NCBI RefSeq assembly: GCF_000423005.1
Contig: NZ_AUHD01000006.1
Coordinates: 62,001-126,000, forward strand
Source of the DNA: Gelidibacter mesophilus DSM 14095
GTDB lineage: Bacteria > Bacteroidota > Bacteroidia > Flavobacteriales > Flavobacteriaceae
Direction of reading: 5' to 3'
DNA: 64,000 nucleotides
Within the stretch, counting starts at the first letter, position 1. Every line of letters begins with the position of its first letter. Shown piece by piece: positions 17,454-27,118 of this stretch. The notes below the pieces were generated by a model. The model was not told the origin of the DNA. It made no database searches and was given only the letters and a program-made list of their open reading frames with translations. Made by a program: the position numbers and the translations under genes.

Positions 17454-20204
17454 TTATAGGTTGTTGATAGTCCAAGATATATAATACATAGATCCGATAG
17501 AACCTGTACCAATTGCCGTAAAGTACTCCTTACCAATAACATTGGTTGCACCAGCCTTAAATATAGATTTCAATGAAGGAATGGCATAGTTTATCTGTGC
17601 GTCAAGTGAATGGTAGGCAGGGATGGCACCATCACCAAAAGTCGCTTGCCAGTAGTAATCGTCACTCCATCTCCAGGCCGTATTGAAGCCAAAGTTTTTA
17701 AACAACTCCGTATTTCCAAAATTGATTTTTGCTTTATGTTCCGGAGTGTTAAAGCTAGTTTTGAAATCAGGAAATGCAGCCTGGTCAAAATCCTGTTTTG
17801 TATAGGTATAACTTCCTCCCAAATCAAAATTTCCAAAAACCTTTGTTGACAGTCCAATGGAACCGCCATAAGAGTTCACATCTGCTTTTGAATTGGTATA
17901 GGTTTGATAGGCCTTGTAATCGCCATTGGCAATAGCAGCAATGGACAACCCATTGTCGCCTACAGTTCCGTAAAAAGGTGCTACTACAACTTCACCAGAA
18001 ATAAAATCTTGGTATTTATTGTAATAAACACTCATATCCACAATAACCCTATCGAGTTTTCCTCTATAGCCAACTTCTGCCGTTGTAATCTTTTCAGGCG
18101 TTACAAGAGCTGAATTTCCTATTTTTAAATCGGCTGGATTTTCAGATTGCGCAAAAGCGGTCACTGAAGACGCCAGATAGGAATTGGTATAGGCAGCACC
18201 ACCTGTTTGTGTAATAGTTGCCGGTTGTCCAAAGGCCATTTGACCGGCAGCACTGATGTCATAATCTCTAACGTAACGGTCTAAATTGCTTGGAGCAGAA
18301 CCTACTAAGACGGCGCGCCCTGCGTCAAGACCGATAAATAAATCTTGAGTCGTTGGATTTCTGAAACCTGTTTGTACAGAAGCTCTAACGTTATGATTTT
18401 GATTTACCGTAAGACCTGCAGAAATTCGAGGCGATAAAAACCCGTCAAAAAATTCTGACTTGTCATAGCGTGCAGAACCTGTCAATTTTAGTTTCATTTC
18501 TGCGCCTAAGTCAAACTCTTTTTGCAATTGGGTGTATACACCAAATTCTGAGTAAGGAATAGATCCATCATAATCCGTGTAAATTGTTCCAGAAGAATTC
18601 AAGTCATATTTTCTGTAAGATCCACCTACTTGAATGTCAATGACGTTCCATAAATGACTGAAGTTGTAATTACCATCAGCATGCGTGTATTTTGATTCAT
18701 CTTTAAATTGAGAGCCTTGAGAAAAATCAGGATCGGCAATAATTCTGTTAAATGCATTTTCGAATTCAGGAGTTCCTGGTTGTAATCGACCTGTTTCTGC
18801 CACTGCTCTTGCAGTAGTGTGTGCTTGCGCTTCTGTTGCACCACCTAAAGTTGCACCCGCAAAGGTTTGAATGTAATCTCCAAACCATTGTGTGTCTGAT
18901 TTCCAAGCACGATTGATATTGATTCCTGTAAAAACCATATCGTAAGAATCTCCAGCGTTGTCTGATACGACATAGCCTCTGACGAAGAAATTATCATTTC
19001 TTACCTCAATCTTATGTTGTTGTTGTGTAAAATTATCAATGGCATATCGGTTGGTTCCTTGGTAAAGTGTAGAACCTGTACCTACTTTACCTACGTACTG
19101 AATTTCAAAATCGTTGGCCCAAGGTCTGAAATATAGTCCCCAGTCAGCTTTGATGCTTTCTGCGTTGTAATCGGTTAGATCGCGCTCTTCATATCCTGTT
19201 CTGCTCACCATAACATCTGGAATTATTCCTAAACCTCCAGAAGCGGCTCTAATATTGGTAGATACTTCATCACCATAAATATTGTAGCCATCATAATCAA
19301 CACTTGCTCTTGTAGCGCCACCACTAGGTTTCCCATCATAGTTGTTAGCAGTCCAATCGGTTCCTTTTAACCAACCGAAATTTACTTTTGCAGCAAAATA
19401 ATCACTGAACTTGTAAGCCATTCTGATACCAGAATCTCTATAAGTGTTATCGCCACTGGCGTCCTGCGAGGTAATACCTTGTTTGTGGTAGCCACTAATT
19501 CCTTGAAAATCAAAAGGGTTTTTACTACGCATAAAGAGAATACCGTTAAATGCATTCGCACCGTATAAAGCAGATGCAGCACCAGGAAGTAACTCAACAC
19601 TCAATACGTCAGTCTCATTCATACCTACTAAATTTCCTATTGGGAAGTTCAGGGCAGGAGAGGAGTTATCCATCCCGTCAACCAATTGCATGAACCGCGT
19701 ATTGGCGAAGGTTGCGAATCCTCTGGTGTTGATTGATTTAAAGGTTAAACTGTTGGTGTTGACATCAACACCTTTTAAGTTTTCCAGTCCGTCATAAAAC
19801 CCAGCAGATGCCGTATTTTTAATCTCTTTAAGACCAAATCTTTCAACGGTTACGGGCGATTCAAAAACGCGCTCCGGTGTTCTAGAAGCTGAAATGATCA
19901 CTTCATCCAGAGAAGTGCCTTCCTTAAGTTGGAAGTCGATGGTTTGAGTTGCTGAGGTGACTTGTTTGGTTACCGATTCAAATCCAACACTACTCACTTG
20001 AATAGAAAATGGAGGTATTTGAGGGGTTGTCAATACGTAATTTCCATCAAAGTCTGAAATAGTCCCAGTGGATGTGCCTACAATAATAACATTGGCACCT
20101 GGTAAGGGTTGTCCAGTTGCGTCGGTTACTTTTCCGGATACTGTAGTTTGCGAATACGTAAGCGCAACACTTAGCAGCATCATAATCTTAAGAATTGTTT
20201 TCAT
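17454..20204 (-). CDS. TonB-dependent receptor with carboxypeptidase-like N-domain
   Basis: A 916-residue outer membrane protein. Signal peptide ends near residue 18 (...ALTYS). A carboxypeptidase-like regulatory domain follows (residues about 22-95: 'VSGKVTDATGQPLPGANVII', 'GTSTGTISDFDGNYVLTT'). Next come the TonB-box-like 'LDEVIISASRTPERVF', the plug ('TRGFATFANTRFMQLVDGMD', 'VELLPGAASALYGANAFNGI') and a long beta-barrel ending 'YYISWTINNL'. It is not followed by a SusD gene, so it is not a classic SusCD pair; an SGNH lipoprotein takes that place. The ligand is unknown. Confidence 0.93.
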   Translation of the reverse strand: MKTILKIMMLLSVALTYSQTTVSGKVTDATGQPLPGANVIIVGTSTGTISDFDGNYVLTTPQIPPFSIQVSSVGFESVTKQVTSATQTIDFQLKEGTSLDEVIISASRTPERVFESPVTVERFGLKEIKNTASAGFYDGLENLKGVDVNTNSLTFKSINTRGFATFANTRFMQLVDGMDNSSPALNFPIGNLVGMNETDVLSVELLPGAASALYGANAFNGILFMRSKNPFDFQGISGYHKQGITSQDASGDNTYRDSGIRMAYKFSDYFAAKVNFGWLKGTDWTANNYDGKPSGGATRASVDYDGYNIYGDEVSTNIRAASGGLGIIPDVMVSRTGYEERDLTDYNAESIKADWGLYFRPWANDFEIQYVGKVGTGSTLYQGTNRYAIDNFTQQQHKIEVRNDNFFVRGYVVSDNAGDSYDMVFTGININRAWKSDTQWFGDYIQTFAGATLGGATEAQAHTTARAVAETGRLQPGTPEFENAFNRIIADPDFSQGSQFKDESKYTHADGNYNFSHLWNVIDIQVGGSYRKYDLNSSGTIYTDYDGSIPYSEFGVYTQLQKEFDLGAEMKLKLTGSARYDKSEFFDGFLSPRISAGLTVNQNHNVRASVQTGFRNPTTQDLFIGLDAGRAVLVGSAPSNLDRYVRDYDISAAGQMAFGQPATITQTGGAAYTNSYLASSVTAFAQSENPADLKIGNSALVTPEKITTAEVGYRGKLDRVIVDMSVYYNKYQDFISGEVVVAPFYGTVGDNGLSIAAIANGDYKAYQTYTNSKADVNSYGGSIGLSTKVFGNFDLGGSYTYTKQDFDQAAFPDFKTSFNTPEHKAKINFGNTELFKNFGFNTAWRWSDDYYWQATFGDGAIPAYHSLDAQINYAIPSLKSIFKAGATNVIGKEYFTAIGTGSIGSMYYISWTINNL

Positions 20205-20340
20205 TTTAGGGAATTAGTTGATTTTGGATACCAATATAAATAATTTAATGAGACTTTGAATTGTTTTTCATAAAAACTTATGCATGCATAGTATAATTTG
20301 ATAAATAAAGGGTCGATATTCAGTTGATTCCATAAAAAAA

Positions 20341-20372
20341 GGCTAAAAACCTTAGAAATATGGTTTTTAGCC
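20341..20372 (-). terminator. Terminator of the glmS operon
   Basis: A perfect 11-bp stem GGCTAAAAACC (20341-20351) and GGTTTTTAGCC (20362-20372), followed on the minus strand by a T7 run. Confidence 0.85.
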
Positions 20373-20414
20373 TAATGATATTTAGTAAAATGTATTGGTA
20401 GTCTTCTTAGAATA

Positions 20415-22262
20415 CTATTCTACGGTTACGGATTTAGCGAGGTTTCGCGGTTGGTCCACGTTTTTACCAAGCATTACTGCAATATGATAAGATAGCAGTT
20501 GCAAGGGAATGGTGGTTAATAAAGGGGATAGGTTTTCTAAGGTTTCTGGAACTTCAATCACATAATCTGCTAATTCTCTAACACTCACATCACCTTCAGT
20601 AACAATCCCGATAATTTTACCTTTACGTGCTTTAATTTCCTGAATATTGCTTACTACCTTTTCGTAATGTCCTTTTTTGGTAGCGATAACAATCACTGGC
20701 ATGTTTTCGTCAATCAGGGCAATAGGGCCATGTTTCATCTCGGCCGCAGGATAGCCTTCAGCGTGAATATAAGAGATTTCCTTAAGTTTCAAAGCGCCTT
20801 CCAAAGCTACTGGGAAGTTATAACCTCTACCCAAATAGAGCATATTGCGTGAATCTTTATAGGTTTTTGCAATCGCTTGGATATGTTTATCTGCTTTTAA
20901 AGCTTCTTTTACCTTTTCTGGGATAAGCTCCAATTCTTGCAGCTGTCGTCGGTAATCTGAGCTTGACATCGTGCCTTTGGCTCTTGCTAATCGCAATGCT
21001 ATCAAGGTTAAAATTGTAATTTGAGTGGTAAACGCTTTTGTGGAGGCAACACCAATTTCAGGACCTGCATGGGTGTATGCGCCAGCATCCGTTTCTCTTG
21101 CAATCGAAGAGCCTACAACATTACATACTCCAAATACAAATGCGCCTTTAGATTTAGCCAATTTAATAGCGGCTAATGTATCTGCAGTTTCACCCGATTG
21201 TGAAATTGAAATGACAACATCTTTTTCAGTGATAACAGGGTTTCGATATCTGAATTCTGATGCATACTCAACCTCTACTGGAATTCTTGCCAAATCCTCA
21301 AAAATGTATTCAGCTACCAATCCTGCATGCCAGGAGGTGCCACAGGCTACAATAATAATACGATCAGCATTTAAAAAGCGCTTCATATTATCTTCAATCC
21401 CCGCCATTTTTATGATGCCTTCTTCTACTAATAACCGGCCCCTATAGGTGTCTTTTATAGCTAAAGGTTGTTCGTAAATTTCCTTAAGCATAAAATGCTC
21501 ATAACCGCCTTTTTCAATTTGTTCTAAATTGATTTGTAGTTTTTGGATATAAGGATTGACTAAAGAGTCATCTTTAATTTTTCTTATTTTGATGTCTTTA
21601 TCCAATCTAATGATGGCCATTTCTTCATCCTCAAGATAGATGGCATTGTCAGTATATTCAATAAAAGGAGAGGCGTCACTGGCAATAAAAAATTCATCAT
21701 CGCCAATACCAATCGCCAAAGGACTTCCTAATTTTGCTACAACAATCTCATTGGGCTTTCTTTTGTCAAACACAGCAATTGCATAAGCGCCAACAGCCTG
21801 GTTAAGTGCAATTTGAACTGCTTTCCCTAATTTGATGTCTTCATTGATCATCACATCTTCAATCAAATTGATCAATACTTCTGTATCTGTATCTGACTGA
21901 AAGGTATAACCACGTTGGGTAAGCTCTTGTTTTAGCGACTCATAATTTTCAATGATACCATTATGAATAATGATCAAGTTGCCTGAATTTGAATAATGTG
22001 GATGTGAATTTACATCATTTGGAACTCCATGAGTAGCCCATCGTGTATGTCCTATACCCAAGTTTCCACTTGTTGACATTTCTTTTTCCAAAAGTTCCTG
22101 CAAGTCAGCGACCTTACCTTTCGTTTTGCACAAATTAAGATCCTTGCCGTCATACAATGCAATACCTGCACTGTCATAGCCTCTGTATTCTAAGCGTTTT
22201 AATCCTTTTAAAACAACGGGATAAGCCTCTCTATGGCCTATATATCCAACAATTCCACACAT
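20415..22262 (-). CDS. glmS: Glutamine-fructose-6-phosphate aminotransferase
   Basis: A 615-residue enzyme making glucosamine 6-phosphate from fructose 6-phosphate and glutamine, the first step to UDP-GlcNAc. The N-terminal class II glutaminase starts with the catalytic Cys right after the initiator Met ('MCGIVGYIGHREAYPVVLKG') and has 'HTRWATHG'. Two SIS domains follow ('ACGTSWHAG', 'SISQSGETADTLAA') and the end is 'PRNLAKSVTVE'. It begins 3 bases after the DUF4270 stop, so it is the last gene of a three-gene operon. No glmS ribozyme is expected or seen. Confidence 0.97.
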   Translation of the reverse strand: MCGIVGYIGHREAYPVVLKGLKRLEYRGYDSAGIALYDGKDLNLCKTKGKVADLQELLEKEMSTSGNLGIGHTRWATHGVPNDVNSHPHYSNSGNLIIIHNGIIENYESLKQELTQRGYTFQSDTDTEVLINLIEDVMINEDIKLGKAVQIALNQAVGAYAIAVFDKRKPNEIVVAKLGSPLAIGIGDDEFFIASDASPFIEYTDNAIYLEDEEMAIIRLDKDIKIRKIKDDSLVNPYIQKLQINLEQIEKGGYEHFMLKEIYEQPLAIKDTYRGRLLVEEGIIKMAGIEDNMKRFLNADRIIIVACGTSWHAGLVAEYIFEDLARIPVEVEYASEFRYRNPVITEKDVVISISQSGETADTLAAIKLAKSKGAFVFGVCNVVGSSIARETDAGAYTHAGPEIGVASTKAFTTQITILTLIALRLARAKGTMSSSDYRRQLQELELIPEKVKEALKADKHIQAIAKTYKDSRNMLYLGRGYNFPVALEGALKLKEISYIHAEGYPAAEMKHGPIALIDENMPVIVIATKKGHYEKVVSNIQEIKARKGKIIGIVTEGDVSVRELADYVIEVPETLENLSPLLTTIPLQLLSYHIAVMLGKNVDQPRNLAKSVTVE

Positions 22263-22265
22263 ATT

Positions 22266-23882
22266 TTATTCGTTATTTGGTTCAGTATATAATATCTCCA
22301 AATGTAGCCTTTTGCCCGGTACAGTTGTATTGTTTCCATATAGAACGGTCCCTTTTGGAGATAAAACTGAGCTTCCAGGTATTGATTCAACGGTATTGAT
22401 ACCAGGGGTTAAAATTGAATTTTGCAGTCTTTCTTCTTCCATGTTTACGTTTGTGGAAACAGATACTCCTAAACGCACATTTGTTGAATCTTTTAATAAA
22501 AGATTCTTAATATGTTCGGTGATTTTAATTTTATATCGGACGCCTTTTGAATTCTCATCATCACCTTCACGCTCGAGTTTTCCGAGATGACTGATCCTAG
22601 AATTATTTGGCACGTTTTTATCCGCAGCATCAAATCTGAAGTCTATTAACGGGATTTGATTTTTTGTATCGTAAATATAGATTCTATCTGGTTCCTGACC
22701 ATTTGTTAAGGATTGATCGACGTAAAATATCAAATTCGCCTCATTGATCAATCGTTTGGCTTTCACAAACTTTCCATCGGCATCAGTTTCTACGAAATCA
22801 TTTTTAAACTCCTCAAAGGCAGTCATGGTTGCATCATTATCGTCAACGTCAGTGCCATCAAATAAATCTACGATGGCCATAGAGCCTTCTCCACCTTTGA
22901 GATACAGTTTCTCATCACCCATCATTGGGTCACCATTAGGAATAGCCAAGCTAAAGTCATTCTCAAAAAAATTGACTTTATTATTTGGGAAATTCATTTG
23001 ATACGTGCCACTAACACGCTCAGTCCCAGAAGCCGTTGGAGGTGAACTATAATGAATGGTGATATTGGCATTGGCAACTCCAAAATTTAGGAGCATCATC
23101 ACACCGTTAGTGGTATTAGCTTCGGTTTCAAAGTAAATACCTCTAAAATAGTTTTGAAAGTTATTGGCGTTGCTCAGTTCTGGTTGTCCTTCTTTAAGAA
23201 GGATTTTATTTTTCCAAAAAGTAGTGTCCATCTTAACACGGATGGCAGGAGCTAAACGTGTCACCTCTTCACCTTGCTTTAGTTTTATTTCGCTATTATT
23301 AGGTTTAAAACCTTGAAATTCGTGTAACACCTCTCCTTGTAAGGAAGACAATGGAATTTGGTTTGAAGCCGATAAAGAGCGATCTGAATAATACTTTTGT
23401 GGTGCGTTGAACTCTGAATTAGGGTCAAAACTTCTTAAAAAGTAGTTGTTCTCATATAGTTTGAGGTTAATGTCACCATCACCATAAATGGAATCTAATT
23501 TATACTTGGTTTCCTCGTTTTCAATTCCCAATGATTTACTGAAGTATGGAATGGTTAAGACTACAGAGTCCATGCGTGTACTGTCAGGAAACGTTGGGTC
23601 AAAAATGGTTGGTGTCAATTGAGTGACCATGCTAGCCTTTGAACTTCCATAAACCAAATCTTTATAAACACCAAGTAAGTTTGAAGGCAAACCATTGGTT
23701 TGAACAGGGTTGAGTTTATTGTTAAATGCGATGACCTCATACTCCTTGTCAAAAACATCAAAGTTGTTTTGACCAGAGATATCTGAGCCAAGAGAGATAT
23801 AATCTCTGTCACAGGCAATAAACGTTGTGACCAGTATGGCAAGAATAAATAGGTTTTTCAATGGGAATTTTATGTTTTTCAT
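22266..23882 (-). CDS. DUF4270 family lipoprotein
   Basis: A 538-residue lipoprotein with signal ending 'LVTTFIAC' (lipobox Cys about residue 24) followed by 'DRDYISLGSDI'. It shows the family's features 'STRMDSVVLTIPYFSK', 'YENNYFLRSFDP', 'FRGIYFETEANT' and a C-terminal jelly-roll-like section ending 'LHLEILYTEPNNE'. DUF4270 is widespread in Bacteroidetes with no proven function. It lies between the glycogen-synthase-like gene and glmS, a neighbourhood I recall as conserved in Flavobacteriia, which hints at a link to cell-surface sugar metabolism (inference). Confidence 0.85.
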   Translation of the reverse strand: MKNIKFPLKNLFILAILVTTFIACDRDYISLGSDISGQNNFDVFDKEYEVIAFNNKLNPVQTNGLPSNLLGVYKDLVYGSSKASMVTQLTPTIFDPTFPDSTRMDSVVLTIPYFSKSLGIENEETKYKLDSIYGDGDINLKLYENNYFLRSFDPNSEFNAPQKYYSDRSLSASNQIPLSSLQGEVLHEFQGFKPNNSEIKLKQGEEVTRLAPAIRVKMDTTFWKNKILLKEGQPELSNANNFQNYFRGIYFETEANTTNGVMMLLNFGVANANITIHYSSPPTASGTERVSGTYQMNFPNNKVNFFENDFSLAIPNGDPMMGDEKLYLKGGEGSMAIVDLFDGTDVDDNDATMTAFEEFKNDFVETDADGKFVKAKRLINEANLIFYVDQSLTNGQEPDRIYIYDTKNQIPLIDFRFDAADKNVPNNSRISHLGKLEREGDDENSKGVRYKIKITEHIKNLLLKDSTNVRLGVSVSTNVNMEEERLQNSILTPGINTVESIPGSSVLSPKGTVLYGNNTTVPGKRLHLEILYTEPNNE

Positions 23883-23920
23883 TACTGTTTTTAAATGGAT
23901 TTGAAAGCGAATTGGACAGC

Positions 23921-24736
23921 TTAACTTAATTTCAGTACTTGATTGTTGTAGAATTCGGTTAGTGGCTCGGCAAAGTCTTCTTGAGAATAGTAGTCCAAAA
24001 CAGGTTTATTAGAAGCTTTTAGGTAGTCTTCCAATTCCTCGGGGAGGTCAGAAGAACCCTTTATTAAAGCATCGGAATAATCAATTGCAACCTTCATTAG
24101 ATTATTGAAACTTGGTGTTTCTAAAACCTTAATGGCCGCTTCATCAATATTATCAAACTTCACTTTGTTTATCATGCCCTTATCTAACGTGCCTTCAAAG
24201 CTTTGATTGTATATTGAAGTCACTATTTTACTTTCAGAGAATAGGGGTTCATTTTTATAATACTCTTTAAGATAAATTGGAAGTAGTGAAGCCAACCATC
24301 CATTAACATGAATAATATCTGGAGCCCAATTGAGTTTTTTTACGGTTTCAATCACACCTTTGGCAAAAAATATGGCGCGTTCATCATTGTCAGGATAAAG
24401 GCTTCCATGTTCATCCGTTAAGGTTGCCTTTCTCTTAAAATATTCTTCGTTGTCAATGAAATAAACCTGAATCCTTTCTTTAGGAATTGAGGCCACTTTA
24501 ATGATCAAAGGCATGTCCAAGTCATTAATGACAAGATTTATTCCTGAAAGTCTTATTACTTCATGCAATTGGTGTCTACGTTCATTTATGTTTCCATACC
24601 TAGGCATGAATATTCGTATTTGTCCACCTTGTTTATTTACCATACGAGGTGCTTCAAATGACATTGAAGAAATCTCTGTTTCAGGCAAATAGGGTACAAC
24701 CTCGGAAGACACGTACAATATCCTCTTGTCTTTCAT
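23921..24736 (-). CDS. Glycogen/starch synthase N-domain protein (GT5-like)
   Basis: A 271-residue protein matching only the N-terminal Rossmann half of GT5 glycogen synthases: 'RILYVSSEVVPYLPETEISS', 'RIFMPRYGNINERRHQLHEV', 'DNDERAIFFAKGVIETVKKL', 'PDIIHVNGWLASLLPIYLKE'. The usual K-x-G-G-L substrate loop near the start is replaced by 'ETEIS'. The whole C-terminal nucleotide-sugar domain (about 200 residues) is absent, so ADP-glucose transfer as in true GlgA is unlikely. The gene is intact with its own promoter box and starts the operon with DUF4270 and glmS. A regulatory or sugar-sensing role is inference. Confidence 0.8.
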   Translation of the reverse strand: MKDKRILYVSSEVVPYLPETEISSMSFEAPRMVNKQGGQIRIFMPRYGNINERRHQLHEVIRLSGINLVINDLDMPLIIKVASIPKERIQVYFIDNEEYFKRKATLTDEHGSLYPDNDERAIFFAKGVIETVKKLNWAPDIIHVNGWLASLLPIYLKEYYKNEPLFSESKIVTSIYNQSFEGTLDKGMINKVKFDNIDEAAIKVLETPSFNNLMKVAIDYSDALIKGSSDLPEELEDYLKASNKPVLDYYSQEDFAEPLTEFYNNQVLKLS

Positions 24737-24775
24737 AAATCACGTAGTTTAAAAAAAGTTAAAAATTAAAACACG

Positions 24776-24783
24776 CAAAATTA
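24776..24783 (-). promoter_or_regulatory. -7 element of the GT5-like/DUF4270/glmS operon
   Basis: TAATTTTG on the minus strand, about 39 bases upstream of ATG 24736, back to back with the panC promoter box. No clear -33 TTG. Confidence 0.4.
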
Positions 24784-24814
24784 CAAAAATTTATGCAGAT
24801 TGCTAGTAAAATCT

Positions 24815-24822
24815 TAAGTTTG
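24815..24822 (+). promoter_or_regulatory. -7 element of the panC operon
   Basis: TAAGTTTG, 25 bases before panC ATG 24848. No convincing -33 TTG at the usual spacing. Confidence 0.4.
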
Positions 24823-24847
24823 CACGCTGTTAATTATTTGTTATACA

Positions 24848-25696
24848 ATGATAATCCACCATAAAAAAGAAGATTTAAGACAGACTCTAAATGGGCTGAG
24901 GCACAAAAACCAAACTATTGGTTTCGTGCCTACTATGGGTGCCTTGCACGACGGACATTTGTCTTTAATTGATCAAGGGCTTCAAGAAAACGACAAGATG
25001 GTGGTCAGCATTTTTGTCAATCCAACACAATTTGACAATACCAACGATCTCGAAAAATATCCTAGAACCTTAGATCGTGATTTGAAATTTTTGAAAAGGT
25101 TGTCAGATGAGATCATTGTTTACGCTCCTATGGCAGATGATATATATGGAAGTAGTGTAACCTCTGAATATTTTGACTTTGATGGTTTGGAACATCAAAT
25201 GGAAGGTAAATTTCGCAAAGGTCATTTTGACGGAGTAGGAACCGTTGTAAAACGCTTATTCGAAATTGTAGCCCCTGATGCTGCTTACTTTGGAAACAAA
25301 GATTTTCAGCAACTCCGCATCATTCAGAAACTGGTACAAAAGCATGATCTGCCAGTAAACGTGGTAGGCTGTGAGATTTTTAGAGCTGAAGATGGGTTGG
25401 CCATGAGTTCCAGAAATGAGCGCTTAACAACAGCGCACCGTGATGCAGCGCCATTTATTTATAAGATACTAAAATCTGTCAAAATACGTTTTGGCACGGA
25501 AAGTGCAAATCAAGTAACGGAATGGGTTGTAAATCAGTTTGCAAAACATGATTTGTTGGAATTGGAATATTTCACCATTGCTGATGAAGCCACACTAGAA
25601 GCCGTTAAAAGAAAATCAAAATCAAAATCGTACAGAGCTTTTATTGCTGTATTTGCTGGAGATATCCGACTTATAGACAATATAGCACTTAATTAA
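24848..25696 (+). CDS. panC: Pantothenate synthetase
   Basis: A 282-residue enzyme joining pantoate and beta-alanine with ATP to make pantothenate. The nucleotidyltransferase signature is '[17 protein letters not shown]' (HDGH as the HIGH motif). Substrate-site segments include '[10 protein letters not shown]', '[20 protein letters not shown]', '[18 protein letters not shown]' and the KMSKS-equivalent '[11 protein letters not shown]'. It is followed 13 bases later by panD, which supplies its beta-alanine. Confidence 0.97.
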   Translation: MIIHHKKEDLRQTLNGLRHKNQTIGFVPTMGALHDGHLSLIDQGLQENDKMVVSIFVNPTQFDNTNDLEKYPRTLDRDLKFLKRLSDEIIVYAPMADDIYGSSVTSEYFDFDGLEHQMEGKFRKGHFDGVGTVVKRLFEIVAPDAAYFGNKDFQQLRIIQKLVQKHDLPVNVVGCEIFRAEDGLAMSSRNERLTTAHRDAAPFIYKILKSVKIRFGTESANQVTEWVVNQFAKHDLLELEYFTIADEATLEAVKRKSKSKSYRAFIAVFAGDIRLIDNIALN

Positions 25697-25697
25697 T

Positions 25698-25705
25698 TAC
25701 CTTTG
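25698..25705 (+). promoter_or_regulatory. Possible internal promoter box directly before panD
   Basis: TACCTTTG lies 4 bases before panD ATG 25710. If used, transcription would start at or next to the ATG. Confidence 0.35.
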
Positions 25706-25709
25706 CCAA

Positions 25710-26060
25710 ATGCAAATACAAGTTGTAAAATCGAAAATTCACCGCGTTAAATGTACAGGTGCCGAACTAAATTATATTGGAAGCATTACCATTGATGAAG
25801 ATTTAATGGATGCCGCCAATATTATTCAAGGCGAGAAGGTACAGATTGTCAATAACGATAATGGAGAGCGTTTGGATACTTACGTCATTCCTGGTCCTAG
25901 AAAATCTGGTGAAATAACCCTAAATGGTGCAGCAGCCCGAAAAGTAGCTGTTGGGGACACGCTCATTTTAATCACTTATGCGTTTATGGATTTGGAAGAA
26001 GCGCGAACCTTTAAACCTTCTTTGGTTTTTCCTGATGAAGCTACCAATCTACTTAAATAG
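25710..26060 (+). CDS. panD: Aspartate 1-decarboxylase
   Basis: A 116-residue pyruvoyl-dependent enzyme converting aspartate to beta-alanine. The self-cleavage site Gly-Ser is in '[20 protein letters not shown]', where Ser becomes the pyruvoyl group. '[20 protein letters not shown]' and '[20 protein letters not shown]' are also typical of the family. Length is normal. It is the middle gene of panC-panD-flippase. A TAnnTTTG box sits 4 bases before the ATG. Confidence 0.97.
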   Translation: MQIQVVKSKIHRVKCTGAELNYIGSITIDEDLMDAANIIQGEKVQIVNNDNGERLDTYVIPGPRKSGEITLNGAAARKVAVGDTLILITYAFMDLEEARTFKPSLVFPDEATNLLK

Positions 26061-26062
26061 CT

Positions 26063-27034
26063 TTGAGCCCAAAGACTAAAAAAACATTAAGGATTGCCTT
26101 GCCTGTTGTATTGGCTGTGTTTTTTGGTTGGTATACGTTTTCAAAATTACCCATTGATCAAATCATTCCATATTTCAAAACAGCTCACTATGGCTGGATT
26201 TTTTTAGGAATGTCACTTGGTTTGTTCAGTAACTTGTCTCGCGCTTACAGGTGGAAGTATCTGCTGGCGCCTATGGGATACCGTTTGAAATATCCCAACA
26301 GCATCATGGCGGTTTTTATCACTTATCTAGCCAATTATGGAATTCCTAGATCAGGAGAGGTGCTGCGGGCGGCGGTATTGACCAACTATGAAGGGGTGCC
26401 ATTTCAAAAGGCCTTTGGAACAATCATTGCTGAGCGCATGGCTGATTTAATTGTGCTGTTGAGTATTGTTGCAATCACGCTTTTAATCCAATTTGATTTT
26501 ATCTTCCAGCTGTTGGAAAAATCCTTTCAACCAAAAAAGCTCATTCTCTTTGCTGTGATTGGGATTGTGTTTTGCACTATGATCTTTTTGTATCTAAAAA
26601 AAAGCCAGTCTAAAATAGCATTAAAAGTGCGCAATTTTGTGAAAGGTCTATTGGAAGGTATTTTAAGTATCTTTAAGATGGAGCATAAATGGGCGTTCAT
26701 TTTTCATACCCTCTTTATTTGGGTAATGTATGTCATGATGTTTTATGTTACCACTTTAGCTGTAGACGATTTAAGAGGTGTGTCCATTGGTGCGCTTTTA
26801 ATCGCTTTTATTGCGGGTAGTTTTACAATTGCTGCTACCAATGGAGGAATCTTTGTATACCCCTTGGCTATAGGTGCCGCCTTTTCACTTTTTGATATTC
26901 CAGAAAATCCAAGTATCGCCTTTGGATGGATCATATGGGCTTCCCAAACCCTAATGATTATTGTATTAGGGAGTCTTTCATTCTTGTTTTTGCCTATCTA
27001 TAATCGGAAAAATAAGATCATCAAGAAAGGCTGA
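26063..27034 (+). CDS. Flippase-like membrane protein (LPG synthase TM/UPF0104)
   Basis: A 323-residue polytopic membrane protein with about eight hydrophobic segments. Family marks are 'LSRAYRWKYLLAPMGYRLKY', 'NYGIPRSGEVLRAAVLTNYE', 'GTIIAERMADLIVLLSIVAI' and 'ATNGGIFVYPLAIGAAFSLF'. This is the YbhN/AglD-like family, related to the membrane part of lysylphosphatidylglycerol synthase; members are thought to move lipids or lipid-linked sugars. It lacks the aminoacyl-transferase domain. The start appears to be TTG at 26063, only 2 bases after the panD stop, giving tight coupling to pantothenate synthesis; no nearby ATG fits. Confidence 0.82.
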   Translation: MSPKTKKTLRIALPVVLAVFFGWYTFSKLPIDQIIPYFKTAHYGWIFLGMSLGLFSNLSRAYRWKYLLAPMGYRLKYPNSIMAVFITYLANYGIPRSGEVLRAAVLTNYEGVPFQKAFGTIIAERMADLIVLLSIVAITLLIQFDFIFQLLEKSFQPKKLILFAVIGIVFCTMIFLYLKKSQSKIALKVRNFVKGLLEGILSIFKMEHKWAFIFHTLFIWVMYVMMFYVTTLAVDDLRGVSIGALLIAFIAGSFTIAATNGGIFVYPLAIGAAFSLFDIPENPSIAFGWIIWASQTLMIIVLGSLSFLFLPIYNRKNKIIKKG

Positions 27035-27061
27035 TGCTTTGTTAAACATTTAGAAACGCAT

Positions 27062-27088
27062 GGTAAAAAAACCGAATAATTTTTTACC
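27062..27088 (+). terminator. AT-rich hairpin after the pan operon
   Basis: GGTAAAAAA (27062-27070) and TTTTTTACC (27080-27088) form a stem 28 bases after the flippase stop. The T run is inside the stem, so termination is possible but not certain. Confidence 0.4.
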
Positions 27089-27118
27089 TTGCCATAGCTA
27101 ATATTAATCGCAAACGGG

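Noticed and set aside
17441-17551. N-terminal extension of the SGNH lipoprotein
   Set aside because: It overlaps the receptor gene and would bury the lipoprotein signal at residue 38.
20205-20340. Riboswitch upstream of the 20204 receptor or glmS ribozyme at the operon
   Set aside because: No conserved cobalamin or glmS elements are visible, and glmS lies third in its operon.
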